Part shown: in pieces, positions 11,255-22,589 of the stretch
How positions within the stretch are numbered: the first letter of the stretch is position 1
Layout: each line of letters begins with the position of its first letter
Assembly (NCBI GenBank): GCA_032433765.1
Contig: JAVIAB010000092.1
Span: forward strand, 65,780,166 to 65,844,165
Reading direction: 5' to 3'
DNA: 64,000 bases
Origin: Megaustenia siamemsis
Taxonomy: Eukaryota; Mollusca; Gastropoda; Stylommatophora; Ariophantidae
Notes under the pieces: generated by a model
Seen by the model: only the letters and a program-made list of their open reading frames with translations
The model's database searches: none
Told to the model about the DNA's origin: nothing
Made by a program: the position numbers and the translations under genes

Positions 11255-12192
11255 AATACACTCTATAACGAAATCACTGGCAACCAAACAGGTCAGTTCC
11301 AGTATATAAAACAAAGACTCAGACAAGGATGTGTTCTGTCGCCAGATTTGTTTTTACTTTACATCTAAAAGATTATGAGATCAATAGCAGACAAAAAAGG
11401 AATTGAAATGTAAACAAGCTGCGATATGCCGATGACACAATAATAATAACCGAGACGGAGAATAATCTGCAGGAAATTATAGACATAATAGTGAAATAAA
11501 AGAACAAGAAAGGTCTCAGTTTGAATAGTTAGAAAACAGAAGTAGTGGATATATCAAGGAAACAATCATCACCATCAAGTACAATGAAAATAAACTTGAC
11601 AAATCTGAAAAAAATGTGCAACACACCCAATACTTGGGCACAATAACATCAGATGGAAGATGCACAACAGAAATAAAAAGCACAATGGCGCAGACCAAAG
11701 TAGCATTTAAAAAAAATTAAACAAAAACATCTTGTATAACAAGTATATGTCAATAGAATTGAGAAATAGAGTTCATTGGTGCTATATAAAGCCAATTCTG
11801 ACTTATGGATGCAAATCATGGACAGTAGACAAAAAATCAAATAATGATTTGAGGTCACAAAGATGGGATTTCTCAGATGAATGTTAAGAGTTCCACGGGC
11901 AGCAAAATGGACAAACATTGAAATTCTCGAAGAGACCAACACACAAAACGGAAAGTTCAAAAAACATTATAATTAAGAAATCGATATTTTTCGGGCACAT
12001 CATTGGAATACTTGGTTACAACTGGCAAAATGCTGGGAAAGAGTGAATGCGAAGGGCAAAACAAGAAGATACGTAATAGCTTGGTGTCATGCCACGGGAA
12101 ACAGTCAAAAACACAATTGCTGCGGAAAGCTGTGGATAGAAAATTGTGGAGGGATATGATCGCCTATGTCAACCGGTATAGCACATGGTGAT
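11255..12192 (+). mobile_element. LINE copy L1d, 3' half in opposite orientation
   Basis: This resumes the same LINE lineage close to where the inverted 5' half stops. TGQFQYIKQ, LRQGCVLSPDLFLLYI and a YADD-type loop near 11425-11440 are followed by the C-terminal region (frameshifted) and VNRYSTW with an ATGGTGATGAT tail near 12184-12196. The ORF carries many stops and shifts. Together with 9186-11110 it looks like one insertion event with a 5' inversion. Confidence 0.85.
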
Positions 12193-12196
12193 GATA

Positions 12197-12878
12197 ACGA
12201 AAACAGAAAACTAGCATTATCCCTAGTCCTTTGAAGAATCATTTGACAAAGCCTAGGGATAGTTTGTTTCTTTGTTTTAATAGCACCATACATCATCAAA
12301 TGCAGTATTAATTATACGTTGTATATTCATTATTCGTTCCACGTTATATTTTATTTCAACTATTAGATATTTTCTAGTGATTCATTAATTTGTGCAGCAA
12401 CACTATACATGAGATCACCAGATGTCGAGACCTAGAGTTACAGGAACTGAGTTTGTATTTATTCTGAATCATGGGCTGTTTATTTTCTATAACTATAATA
12501 TCAAGCATTTCCGCGTCGATGATACCCCTTGCTGTTAAATGTCAATACACTGTCATCAGCGGAGTGTCAGTTAGTTATCTCTAGCCAGTTCCTGGAATCT
12601 ATTTTCTATTGTTCTGACTGAGAGATAGCATTACCTCACAGCAATTTACCTCAAGTTTCTGTTTATATTTACCTGTAAATAAATACAATGGGGCCGATTT
12701 ACGCCAGGGAAAACGTTGTTCTGTACCAATGGTTCTCATGATGTGTTTTCAGAAAACATACTTGAATATTATTTTTGGCTGTAATGTCCCTGTTCACGTG
12801 AATGCTGTATAATTATCGTGATCTTGAGCAGGGAGTTGTTCACTATTACCCCGATTTCTTGTGTTGTTACATAAGGCC
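12197..12878. other. Unassigned; imperfect hairpin at 12219-12260
   Basis: No gene recognised. ATCCCTAGTCCTTT (12219-12232) pairs with AAAGCCTAGGGAT (12248-12260) apart from one bulge, giving a compact stem-loop with a loop of about 15 nt. The rest is AT-rich. Confidence 0.45.
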
Positions 12879-12880
12879 AT

Positions 12881-13080
12881 GTGGAGCTGGGTGGTCCAGA
12901 GGCAGGACGTCGGCATCTGAAGTGAAGATCTGGGTTTGAATCCTGCAACGGGCTGTGGGAAAATGTTTCTTGGAGTCTGTGATTTCTTCACGACTTTACC
13001 TTTTCCTGTTCTCAGGTAAGAAGATGTGATATTAGCCCTGTCGGGTAATGGCGAAAAACAGGAGGTCCCAGGTGTTAAAG
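12881..13080 (+). mobile_element. tRNA-derived SINE (S3 type)
   Basis: A tRNA-like head: GAGCTGGGTGGTCCAGAGGC (A-box region), then CTGGGTTTGAATCC (B box), about 50 bp apart, followed by an unrelated body ending in AGGTCCCAGGTGTTAAAG. Pol III-type internal promoter boxes plus a body mark a SINE. Related heads are at 7604 and 22461. Confidence 0.6.
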
Positions 13081-13125
13081 AATATTAGTTTAGTAAAAGT
13101 TAAAGTTTGAAAAGAGTATACCATA

Positions 13126-13437
13126 ATGGTCGATGCGAGGACAAAAGTGCAGCTAAATAATCTACCAACGCCGAAGGCAGACATGCTGGACCTAAACACA
13201 CAGATATAGGACTTGTAGTAAATTTACCACAGAACGGATCTATATCACTTAACGATGAGTGAGGAAGTTCAAGAAAAAAACGATCTAAACGCAGCGTTCA
13301 TTTTCCCCAGCACCTTAAATCGCCCCGCATACATCGGGAAATGTGTGATGAGCTACGGTTTTCCCTTTTCTTTTGGTAGATCGATTTGCCGGTTGTTAGC
13401 AGTGCAAAATAAAATGTTGCTATATTATCAGTTCTGA
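13126..13437 (+). pseudogene. Possible host-gene exon or pseudogene, unknown product
   Basis: An ATG at 13126 opens 27 codons (MVDARTKVQLNNLPTPKADM and so on) ending at 13209. A second frame then continues from about 13209 (LVVNLPQNGSISLNDE). One stop at 13260 is followed by GSSRKKRSKRSVHFPQHLKS and RIHREMCDEL. The composition looks protein-like rather than random, and RSVHF fits the [RK]-x-V-x-[FW] docking motif of protein phosphatase 1 partners. The frame change and the stop argue for a decayed copy or for wrong exon boundaries. No family is recognised. Confidence 0.25.
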
Positions 13438-13644
13438 AAATTCGTTTTTATGTTTGCACATCTTTAAGCTATATTATAGTATTGAGTAGTTCTGCGTTGG
13501 TAATCAATCATATCGGTAGGGTCTTATCTGACTCAAGAGGTAATGGATCTAGTGCTCTTGTAATTGTAAGACTCGTGTATTTTCAAGTCGAGGTGGCTCT
13601 TTTATAATTGTGTGTGCATCTTTCCTTATAGTTATATAGTTATA

Positions 13645-14049
13645 ATTAGTCGAAGGCCCCGGTATCGCTGCAAACGAATTGAAATCCATAATTCCTCAAC
13701 CATTGGAATCATCCGAATTAACATCTCATCTCATTGAAGCATCAAAACAAAGGAAGGCAGCTGCAGTCCCTATCATAGCAGCTACAGCACACGCCAAAAG
13801 ACATAAGGTGTGGCCACACCGAAAGTGAAAGCAACGAACTGTCCTTGGTCATACGATATCAGCATCCTTCGTAAACTACCGGATTATTATAACGATCCGG
13901 ATGAAAAACACAGCTTACGGTGTGCACAGAGCACACAACTCAGCAGCTCCGGCAACAAGTCGGACTTGGAATATGAGGAAACTGCAACAATGAACACTTT
14001 TCAGACAGAGCCTCAACGGTTCCTGCCGCCTACCCGCCATATTGACTGA
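13645..14049 (+). pseudogene. Possible exon or pseudogene, unknown product
   Basis: After TTAG (an acceptor-like site near 13650) a frame runs EGPGIAANELKSIIPQPLES, ELTSHLIEASKQRKAAAV, AHAKRHKVWPHRK to a stop near 13829. AAG followed by GTGTGG at 13806-13812 could be a splice donor. The overlapping frame at 13810-14049 (79 codons; CPWSYDISILRKLPDYYNDP) has no ATG and would need splicing or a frameshift. The stretch is richer in GC than its flanks. No domain is recognised. It may belong with the pieces at 13.1-13.4 kb. Confidence 0.25.
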
Positions 14050-15820
14050 AAGTCCCATCTTTCCTTGTATATGCATTTCCTTGTTTCTATTCTTTGTCTC
14101 CGTACAGGATGACCTAATCGTCTTTAATGTCGTAGCACCAGATAGTTGACCTTCCATATTAATTGTCGGAACGTGATTTTCTGTTGACTCCCTTGTTTTA
14201 GTTCTTCTGTGTTTGCTCAATAACTCTTAATCGTCGCCTTTAAAACGGGTGTGCAGGCATCATGTTATTGTTTACATCGCACATTGACTTCTGTCGATAC
14301 CATCCAGAGCTGTGATTCAATGTGGCTTTTGAACATCTTTCAAAATACATTGCTTATTATATCTCTTATCCAACATCAATGAGATTCCTTTACGCAATAA
14401 TTTAATCTAACATGTAGTTACTGTTCCAGCGTACACCTTCACTTCTTTTAACTTGAAAATGGTATGACAGTTATTATCTAATAAATTCTTCAGCATTTTG
14501 TTATTTGTGAAGTCTGCTGCATTTCCAACATTTTTATACATGTGACATATGTGTATTATAAGAGCGTATTTGATAGTGACACCACATAAAACTGTTGATT
14601 CTCTAACGCTATTAGTTTCTTTCTTAGCGATGTTTCATCATTCGTATGTTTATAGGGAAGAACCATTCATAGTTTGAGGTGCACTGGTGTGAATAATGCC
14701 ACCACGAACGTTATTAAAATACTACATTTTCTAATCCATTTAAAATTGCCATCATATATAAATTATATGATAAATACAGATAGTATTTCTGAAATGAAGT
14801 ACAAATTTGCACACATTTTATGTTGTGTGTCAGGTGTTTTTTTTCGATATTATAAATATAGAGGATGCAGGCACATTCGCTACAGGTTATTCGGTCAGAG
14901 TTTTTTTTTATTCAATATTTATAGGAAACAAAATATTTCAACCTAACGGCGACTGGAATATAGATGTAATTTATTTTGAGAGCAACAATTAAATAAATAA
15001 AGGACTAGCAAAATGTCAGCGACAAAGTAAGTAATTGGTAACTCTTTATACAGCAGCCTCCGTAACAGGAGGCAATCTAACCATCAGAAACTAAACATAC
15101 CAGATCCGATATCTAGCTATAAAAACGAGTTTTATTGCTTTTGTGTCGGTTCCTAAAGTTCTCAAACTTTGTTTTCAATGTCTGCGAAATGTAGACCTAT
15201 TACAAATAGGGAAACAACACATACATGTGTGTATTATAGTTGTACAAAATAAGGACACGCTAAAGGAATAAACAATTCACTAATATAAATTGGTGGGAAT
15301 AAAATATTTGAGAAAAAACGAACCTAAATAGTATAACTAGTTTAACTCCTATCTGAAAATATCCCCCACACCCACCTTCAATTGTAATTGTAAATTGTCC
15401 ATCTGTAGAACCGATTTGTTTCCGTTTACAGTGGAAGCTACTTTCAAACACCATCATATATAATTTACATATGTGCATGTTGAATCAAAACTATCCGATT
15501 ATATATCTCATTAAAACAACACCTCATGTATAACAATATCCTTATATTGGATACGTTGTTGTGGAGTGAAATTAATAAATACTGTGCATTAAACAAATGT
15601 GTGTTCAGTGCAAATTTGGGACTTTTGAATGGTCTGTAGTTTTAGAATGGATACACGAAACTATCACCAGGACTAAGAACTTTAAAGTCTGTAAATTCTT
15701 TGGTGGTGAGTAAGATTTCAATTTCAATCCCAGGGCAGTCTTCTAAGTTCGCGCATTTTGTGAAGGAAATATTTTCTGGAAAAATAGTGCTGACCACATT
15801 TACCCAATAAATGTACCGAT
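14050..15820. other. Unassigned AT-rich sequence
   Basis: No gene, RNA or repeat recognised. Short open frames at 14674-14946 (+) and 15260-15478 (-) show no motif. Confidence 0.5.
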
Positions 15821-15825
15821 GGTAA

Positions 15826-15911
15826 ACACACACACACACAAACACACACACACCCACACACACACCCACACACACACAGGCCCACACACACACCCACACA
15901 CATACACACAC
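15826..15911. repeat. (CA)n microsatellite, interrupted
   Basis: About 85 bp of ACACAC broken by CCC and AGG. The valine- and cysteine-rich minus-strand open frames across it are artefacts. Confidence 0.95.
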
Positions 15912-16389
15912 TAAAGCCAGATCTACTATACATTGCACTGGAGGTTTGGTGGAATTTTTATTTGACTATTCTCGATATTACTCTATGAAAGACAAAGTTA
16001 ACTCCGGTTTATGAAATGTTTCAACAGACTACTAGGCAGGAACTAAACAAGTCCAAAAACTGAATGTTGGTTGACCCCCAAGAAAATCGCTTTTTTTTAG
16101 TATTTAGTTTGTTTGGCTGTTTTTTTGTTTGTTTCTTTTAGCGGGGGGGGGGGGGGAAAGAGGCGGGTAGTTTATTTAGTCTTGATTATTATTAAGTTGC
16201 TGCTTAAATCACTACATCAACCAATAGTTGCGAGCGCAGGCGGATGCGTGTGAGGTGTTTTCCCATTAAGATATACATTCATATCAATGCCATGCCGCTA
16301 AACGAATTTTATAATAGTTTTTTTTAAATGGCTATTAAAACCAACATCCCACTGTTGACCTATAGGACACACACCGAGAGAGATAAAGT

Positions 16390-16431
<42 letters not shown>

Positions 16432-16760
16432 GAGAGACAGACAAAGTAATTGTTACTCACTACGGCACCGTGAGTATATTTAATTTATCAAAATTGATGA
16501 GTACATTTTTCAACTACCATTTTAAAAAAAGTAAAATAAAATAAACAAATTAAAAAGCTTTAGATATATATGATCAAAACCTATATAATAAAACTATTGA
16601 TATAATTCACTTCACTGTAAAATCATATAGATCGGGGAAAACTAAATGGAAAGATAAAATTTAAATCCTGAAGATTTTGTTATTACTATCACGTTCATTA
16701 TTGTTTTATTATATTGTTCTTATCGTCTTCATTATTGTGATTGTTGTGGACGGGGGCAAT
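15912..16760. other. Unassigned; poly-G at 16141 and GAGA tract at 16379-16438
   Basis: No gene recognised. It contains a G-run of about 13-15 bp near 16142-16156 and a (GAGAGATA)-type tract at 16379-16438. Confidence 0.6.
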
Positions 16761-16763
16761 AGA

Positions 16764-17058
16764 ATGGGAAGAGCTCAGTGGCGCAGTTCTAGTGTTCTCC
16801 TCTGGCTACATTTCGACAAAGCGAAGAACTGGTTGGTCTCGAGACAGAGAGGTGTGAGTTCAAATCTCCGTAGCACCAGTTGGATTTGTATTTATTATTT
16901 CTCTCTGCGGCAACCACACCTGGTCTCAGCAGTGAGGTCCAGCTTGAAACGTCAATTACTCATCGACGGAAAAAAAAATATGAGTACCTCCGAAGACAGA
17001 ATTACCTGCCTATACAGTGAGACACACCCCTGTGCACACGGCCGCCAGGGAACATTGA
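16764..17058 (+). mobile_element. tRNA-derived SINE (S2 type)
   Basis: Head with AGCTCAGTGGCGCAGTTC (A box, 16772-16789) and GTGTGAGTTCAAATCTC (B box, 16852-16868), then a body of about 190 bp containing CACACCTGGTCTCAGCAGTG and GAAGACAGAATTACC. Both promoter boxes fit a tRNA origin. It runs directly into the polypyrimidine end of a minus-strand LINE scrap at 17060. The 137-codon frame across it is not a gene. Confidence 0.75.
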
Positions 17059-17059
17059 T

Positions 17060-17150
17060 TCTTCTTTCTTCTTCTTTTCTCTTTCACTGATACCTAAAAG
17101 GTGTCGTGGTTTATATCATTTGTCGTTCTTGTGCTGCTCGAACATTGATT
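17060..17150 (-). mobile_element. LINE fragment D2, 3' tip
   Basis: Minus-strand match to the 3' end of the lineage at 7705-8052: TTCTTCTTTTCTCTTTCACT, GATACCTAAAAGGTGTCGTG, and the codons for the AAQERQ region. Only about 90 bp is retained, ending in the purine (GAA-rich) tail. Confidence 0.7.
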
Positions 17151-18540
17151 AACTCGGAAAATTCACTTCCTAGGCTCTAGGAACTTTCTCAGAGGTGAAA
17201 GCTGGAGAACACACAATTTTTTATTAATACCGAGGAAGCAGACAATGTGAGTGGTCTGTAAGTTTTTGGACCTTATTACTCAAATAATAATATTCTCTTT
17301 AGTCATATTTTTAATTGTCATTACGCAATTAATCTTAATGGTTTTACATTTCTTCTCCTTTGTAGTATTTATAATTATATTATGTTATATTATTTACTTC
17401 AGATTAATAAAAGTTAAGTTCAATTATTTTTTAAAAAATATATTTATTCAATCATACTTTACATATATTTTTCATCTTCTGGTTTAGCATATTTGCAAGT
17501 GGTTGGAGTTGTGACATGGTGAGAATGATAGCAACATAACAAATATCAGTAATTTAATAGAAATTTAAAAAAAAACTGTGCTGACTCATTTCTTACTCGT
17601 GACTAATACATGCACGATATTGCGAGATTGTGCCAAAGACTAGTCGAGAGAGCATTAAGAATGTGTTGCTGACTACCAGAATTAAAAATAATAATACTTT
17701 TGAAATTTAAAAAATGTGGTTCTGTTAATTATATGACATTTCCTGACATTTTTTTTTACAGCTTTTGATGATTTTATGACCCGCCCATGCAAGAGAACGG
17801 CCGCTGACGTTAACGTTATTTTTTACTGATTTGTAAACAGACCATATTTATTATATAAGATCCTTGTTTCAATTTACATGAGTTTATTTGAGTTGATGAC
17901 ACGAGGTCGACTCTAGCCTTGATCTATCAGACCTGGTTGTCGTGGCGAGTTACACTGGCTTATTCGGTTATTGCTGAACAGGTTGGAGCTCGGTAGTCCT
18001 AGCGGGAAGTGCAAATTTGAGATATTCCATGTTAACCTTTCGCCGCACAGTGCGTCACTCTCAACTTGATTAGTCTGAACCGTCAACAAACCATATTCTT
18101 TCACATGTCTTGTATCATCTTGGTATTGGTGAAATCTAATGCCTTGTTCAATTATCTAAAACTTAATATATAATATGTTTTATGTTAGATAAAAATAAAT
18201 ATGTAGATTGATTCTTAAAACCATTACAAATGTGGTTTCTGAAATCTCTTCCCTTGCATTGATAAAGAGCCACCCTACGGAAAGAGTTAATTGATGCTAA
18301 CTAACATTGTAGTATGAGTTACGCCGCTTTTCGCCTCGTTCGTGTTGCTCGTATAATTCTATCATCCATTTCGTTCAGTCCTTAGTCATCCTTCACTGGG
18401 TGTCTAAGTCTGGCCCAAACTATTTATCTCATTTTCAACTTTCCTTTGCCATGTTGTCTCTGGTCAGCCCCTATTTTGACTTCCATTCCAAGTCTACTTA
18501 TGTCAGTTTTTGTTGTTCCTGAATCTCTTCTGAAAACATG
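17151..18540. other. Unassigned AT-rich sequence
   Basis: Nothing recognised. The open frame at 17251-17487 is AT-driven (Ile, Phe, Leu-rich) and not supported. Confidence 0.5.
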
Positions 18541-19370
18541 AAAAATACAAACTGAATGTCAGTTCTTGTTGTTGTTTCTGAATCCATTATGAAAACATAA
18601 CAAATACAAACTCCATGTCAGTATTTCTACATGTTAGTTCTTGTTGTTGTTTTCTCCTAATCTTTCCTGTAAACATGACAAATACACACTCCATGTCAGT
18701 ATTTCTACATGTCAGTTCTTGTTGTTATTTCCTCCGAATCTTTTCTGTAAACATGACAAATACAAACTCCATGTCAGTATTTCTACATGTCAGTTCTTGT
18801 TGTTGTTTCCTCCGAATCTTTTCTGTAAACATGATAAATACAAACTCCATGTCAGTATTTCTACATGTCAGTTCTTGTTGTTGTTTTCTCCTAATCTTTC
18901 CTGTAAACATGACAAATACAAACTCCATGTCAGTTCTTGTTGTTGTTTCCTCCGAATCTTTTCTGTAAACATGACAAATACAAACTCCATGTCAGTTCTT
19001 GTTGTTGTTTCCTCCGAAACTTTTCTGTAAACATGACAAATACAAACTCCATGTCAGTTCTTGTTGTTGTTTTCTCCTAATCTTTCCTGTAAACATGACA
19101 AATACACACTCCATGTCAGTATTTCTACATGCCATTTCTTGTTGTTTCCTCTGAATCTTTTCTGTAAACATAACAAATACACACTCCAGTCAGTATTTCT
19201 ACATGTCAGTTCTTGTTGTTTCCTCTGAGTCTTTTCTGTAAACATAACAAATACACACTCCATGTCAGTATTTCTACATGTCAGTTCTTGTTGTTTCCTC
19301 TGAATCTTTTCTGTAAACATGACAAATACAAACTCCATGTCAGTTCTTGTTGTTTGTTTCTGAATCTCTT
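18541..19370. repeat. Minisatellite, 78-bp unit with 62-bp and about 73-bp variants
   Basis: Units are built from TTCTTGTTGTTGTTTCCTCC, CTGTAAACATGACAAATAC and AACTCCATGTCAG. Long units (78 bp) add GTATTTCTACATGTCA; short units (about 62 bp) lack exactly that segment. The right part (19130-19330) uses a third variant with TTGTTTCCTCTGAATC. About 11 units. Because 78 is a multiple of 3, overlapping frames stay open on both strands; these are not genes. Confidence 0.95.
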
Positions 19371-20001
19371 CCTAATACATTACACTTTCAGTTTCCGTGT
19401 GTCTGTTATATTCGTGTGCATGTCCTCTGGTTTGCTCCATATGGTTGCCGATTCTGGTCGGTCGAAACTTTCTTATAACTTTCCTTATCAACGCTGTTTG
19501 GAATTATCACAATTAAGACGTTTCTTTCCATTTTTTAAATCATTTAAATCAGGTAAAGAAACAGTGAAGCCGCGCAATTTTGTTATAACTTTTGTTTGAC
19601 TTGTGTTTTGTACTGGTTAATAGCCAGTCAGCAGACAGTGTTTGTTATAAATGATCCTAAATTCAAGTTTAATTATTATATAAGCATGGGAGAAAGAAAG
19701 CTGTGATCAAAACACGGTGGGAGAAAGGTGTGGTAAAAAAAGATTAAGAAGAAAGCACTTTCCCAACATGGTAAAGTGGTGCAATATATGTGATCACAGC
19801 ATATTGGATAGGTGGAATAATAACTGCCATAACACTGTACGAACGAAGTGAAGTGATGTTTTGGTCAGTTTTTATTCTCTAACTGCCAGAGAGATTTAAA
19901 ATCTGCCAGCTTTTTTTCATTCAGCTTACAACAAAATAAACATCCGTTCTCTTTGAAGTATTAAGCATATTTGTCTTTTACAGTGTGATGTTATTTTTAA
20001 C
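19371..20001. other. Unassigned sequence
   Basis: Nothing recognised. Confidence 0.5.
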
Positions 20002-20575
20002 GTGTGTGTGTGTGTGTGTGTGTGTGTGCTGGCCATGGCTCATATCTTGCTGTGTGTAATGTTAGACATATCTCATATCTTGGTGTGTCCGTGTTAATCA
20101 TGTCTCATATCTTTTTTGTGTGTATGTGTTTAGTCATATTTTAGTATGTATCTGTGTTAGTCATGTGCCATATCTTTGTGTGTGCGTGTTTGGGTTAGTG
20201 ATATCTCATATCTTTGTGTGCATGTTTATGTTGGTCATATCTCATATCTTTGTGTGTGCATGTCTGTATGTATGTCACATCTCATATCCCTGTGTGTGCA
20301 TGGCTATGTTAGTCACATCTCATATCTTTGTGTGCGCATGTCTATGTTGGTCATATCTCATATCTTTGTGTGCATGTCAATGTTAGGCATGTGTCATATC
20401 TTTGTGTGTGCATGTTTATGTCAGTCAATTCTCATATCTTTATGTGCATGTTTATGTTAGTCATGTGTCATATATCTTGATGTGTGTTAGTGTTAGTCAT
20501 GCCTCGTATCGCTGTGTGCATGTCTGTGTTGGTCACACCTCATATCTTTGTGTGTGCATGTCTTTGTTAGTCACC
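20002..20575. repeat. (GT)n plus 36-38-bp minisatellite, copy M1
   Basis: A short (GT)n at 20002-20028 leads into about 14 units built on CATATCTCATATCTTTGTGT, GTGCATGT and ATGTTAGT. Units vary by small deletions. The same array, in reverse orientation and longer, lies at 33716-34735. Cysteine-rich open frames across it are artefacts. Confidence 0.95.
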
Positions 20576-20906
20576 TCTAGTGACTCGGGCAGATGGTGCT
20601 CGTAAACCTGGGAGGGCAGACCATCTAAGGGCAGAATCCCCCTACAGAAAAGATCATCTGCTGCCTTGCAGGAAGATTGGGGACAATCCAAAGCTAAGGA
20701 ATGCAAACCTGAATAAAATGCTGGCTGAAATCGGATGCACTGGGCCACTGGCGCAGAACACAGTGCAACGTTTTAACGGGTGTTCAATCAGAGTGGATCT
20801 GGCAGACTCTAATTGTGATGTTCTGTCTGTGGGGGCGATCAACACACTTAACCTGACAGCTGACTTCATGTGAGAGTCTGGAATCCTACTCTGATCGAGT
20901 CCTGAT
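20576..20906 (+). mobile_element. 320-bp unique segment of composite element M1
   Basis: Starts CTAGTGACTCGGGCAGATGG and ends with CTGATCGAGTCCTGATCGCA before a GA tract. It has a 97-codon open frame (20580-20873) including MLAEIGCTGPLAQNTVQ. The same segment, about 85-90% similar by eye, is on the minus strand at 33395-33715, again placed between the 36-38-bp minisatellite and a GA/CT microsatellite. The conserved order in both copies shows one composite element. Its class is unknown; the frame is interrupted or shifted in the second copy. Confidence 0.7.
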
Positions 20907-20909
20907 CGC

Positions 20910-20988
<79 letters not shown>
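20907..20988. repeat. (GA)n microsatellite
   Basis: About 80 bp of GAGA with minor interruptions, abutting the 320-bp segment. Confidence 0.95.
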
Positions 20989-20992
<4 letters not shown>

Positions 20993-21525
20993 AAATAGCA
21001 GTGCACAGTCCGGCTAATGGTCGTTAGATTGCATGAGTTATATAACATTTGTTACATTCTATCTTCCTTTGGATGAGCAGCTTTAAGTTAAAGATACTTC
21101 CAGAAATCAAGGGAACAAATACAAAAATAGATTTACTTTTATCAAAGTACGGAATATAGCCTGTGATGTAATCACGTGACGGTGCCAAAGTATCAAATCA
21201 GCGTAATGACGTAATCAACTATTGTGTAACGTCTTCAAAGCAATCCGGTTTTTTAGCTTCATTTGTAATGGAAATATTGTTATGGGCGGAGTTCTGTTTT
21301 ATTAAATGTTTTTAGTGGAAGAGGTTTGGGAGCTTCGACAAATTGGTTTTGTAAAATTGGAACGTATTATCACGTTACTGTATTTTACACCCATAATTTG
21401 TATATTTCCCATCATTTCTTGCTGGCCTCTTTATGCCCGTTTTAGCGCTATCCCGTCCATCATTTCTACCTCTTAAACTCCTTCAACAAACGTCTCGTTC
21501 TCTTATATATTTTTCCCTCTGTCTC
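20989..21525. other. Unassigned sequence
   Basis: Nothing recognised. Confidence 0.5.
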
Positions 21526-21600
21526 TTTCCCCCCCCTCTTTCTCTCCCCTCCCTCTCGCCCCCCCCCTCTCTCTCTCCTCTCTCTCTCTCTCTCTCCTCC
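21526..21600. repeat. Polypyrimidine (CT/C)n tract
   Basis: CCCCCCTCTTTCTCTC-type low-complexity sequence. Confidence 0.9.
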
Positions 21601-21795
21601 AACAGTAGCTACAGATCTACACCGTTTTCACCTTGTATTCTTCACTAATGGTTCTCCCTTACAATTCATTTATTTCTCCCAATGTCTTACTACTCCTCCC
21701 TCTTATGTTTATTATTTCTATTTTAATTGCTTCTCCCTATATCCCTTCCCCTCGCGCTTTCCTTCTTATGTCACTTACCATTGTCACTTTCTCTA

Positions 21796-21918
21796 CCTGC
21801 CTGTACACCTACCTGCCTATACACCTACCTGCCTGTACACCTACCTGCCTGTACACCTACTTGCCTGTACACCTACCTGCCTATACACCTACCTGCCTGT
21901 ACACCTACCTGCCTACCC
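21796..21918. repeat. Minisatellite, 16-bp unit
   Basis: About seven to eight copies of ACCTACCTGCCTGTAC, some with CTATAC in place of CTGTAC. The 16-bp unit cycles through all frames without stops, so Cys/Thr/Tyr-rich frames appear. Confidence 0.95.
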
Positions 21919-22460
21919 CCATACTTAACTCTTTCTCTTGCACGCTTTCTCTCTGTTTTCGGTTCATCTGACAGTCTGCATATCTATATCTATATCTGCT
22001 TAACGTTTGTCCTTTCATTCGTCCGTCCGTTTTTGCCATTTATAACTCTTATTATAGCTAAACATTACAAGTGAGTTTGTCAATTGTTCGTGAGAAAAAA
22101 AAACGTTGCATGAATATAAAAAAGAAATGGTGAATTGTTCGTTTACAGCGTTTATACGTTAATTAAAGATAAATATTAAACTAACAGGAATGCTAACTAA
22201 AGTCCGTGGTTATTCTATTCATATAAGAGTGCTGAATATCATGTATATCTGAAAGAAAAGCATAGAGGAAAGATTAATTGCACGAAATAGTCAATTTATA
22301 TACACATTTTTGCAAACATCGCATGAACGCATCGCTTCTATTTCAATCGTTTCAATGTATTGGTTGCTGAAAGTAATATTGTGAGGAAACGTGAATTCTT
22401 GATTAAAAGTGCATATCATGGGTTTAGAGTAGGAGAGAAAGAGAAGACAGAAACACACAC
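21919..22460. other. Unassigned AT-rich sequence
   Basis: Nothing recognised. Confidence 0.5.
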
Positions 22461-22530
22461 AATGGGCTGGGTAGTCTTGAGGCACGACGTTCACCTCTGG
22501 ACAGAAACGACTCGGGTACAAAGTCTACCA
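22461..22530 (+). mobile_element. tRNA-like SINE head fragment (S3 type)
   Basis: GGGCTGGGTAGTCTTGAGGC and ACGACGTTCACCTCTGG match the first half of the heads at 7604 and 12881; the B-box region is decayed (ACTCGGGTACAAAG). Confidence 0.45.
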
Positions 22531-22589
22531 GAAGAGGTGGATGATTTTTGAAACATAGGAAAAATTAATCCGTGGTTTCTTATGACGTA

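Noticed and set aside
16677..17090. 137-codon frame
   Set aside because: Runs across a tRNA-derived SINE; no protein-level signal.
18615..19338. Overlapping Cys/Phe-rich frames on both strands
   Set aside because: Translations of the 78/62-bp minisatellite in several frames at once.
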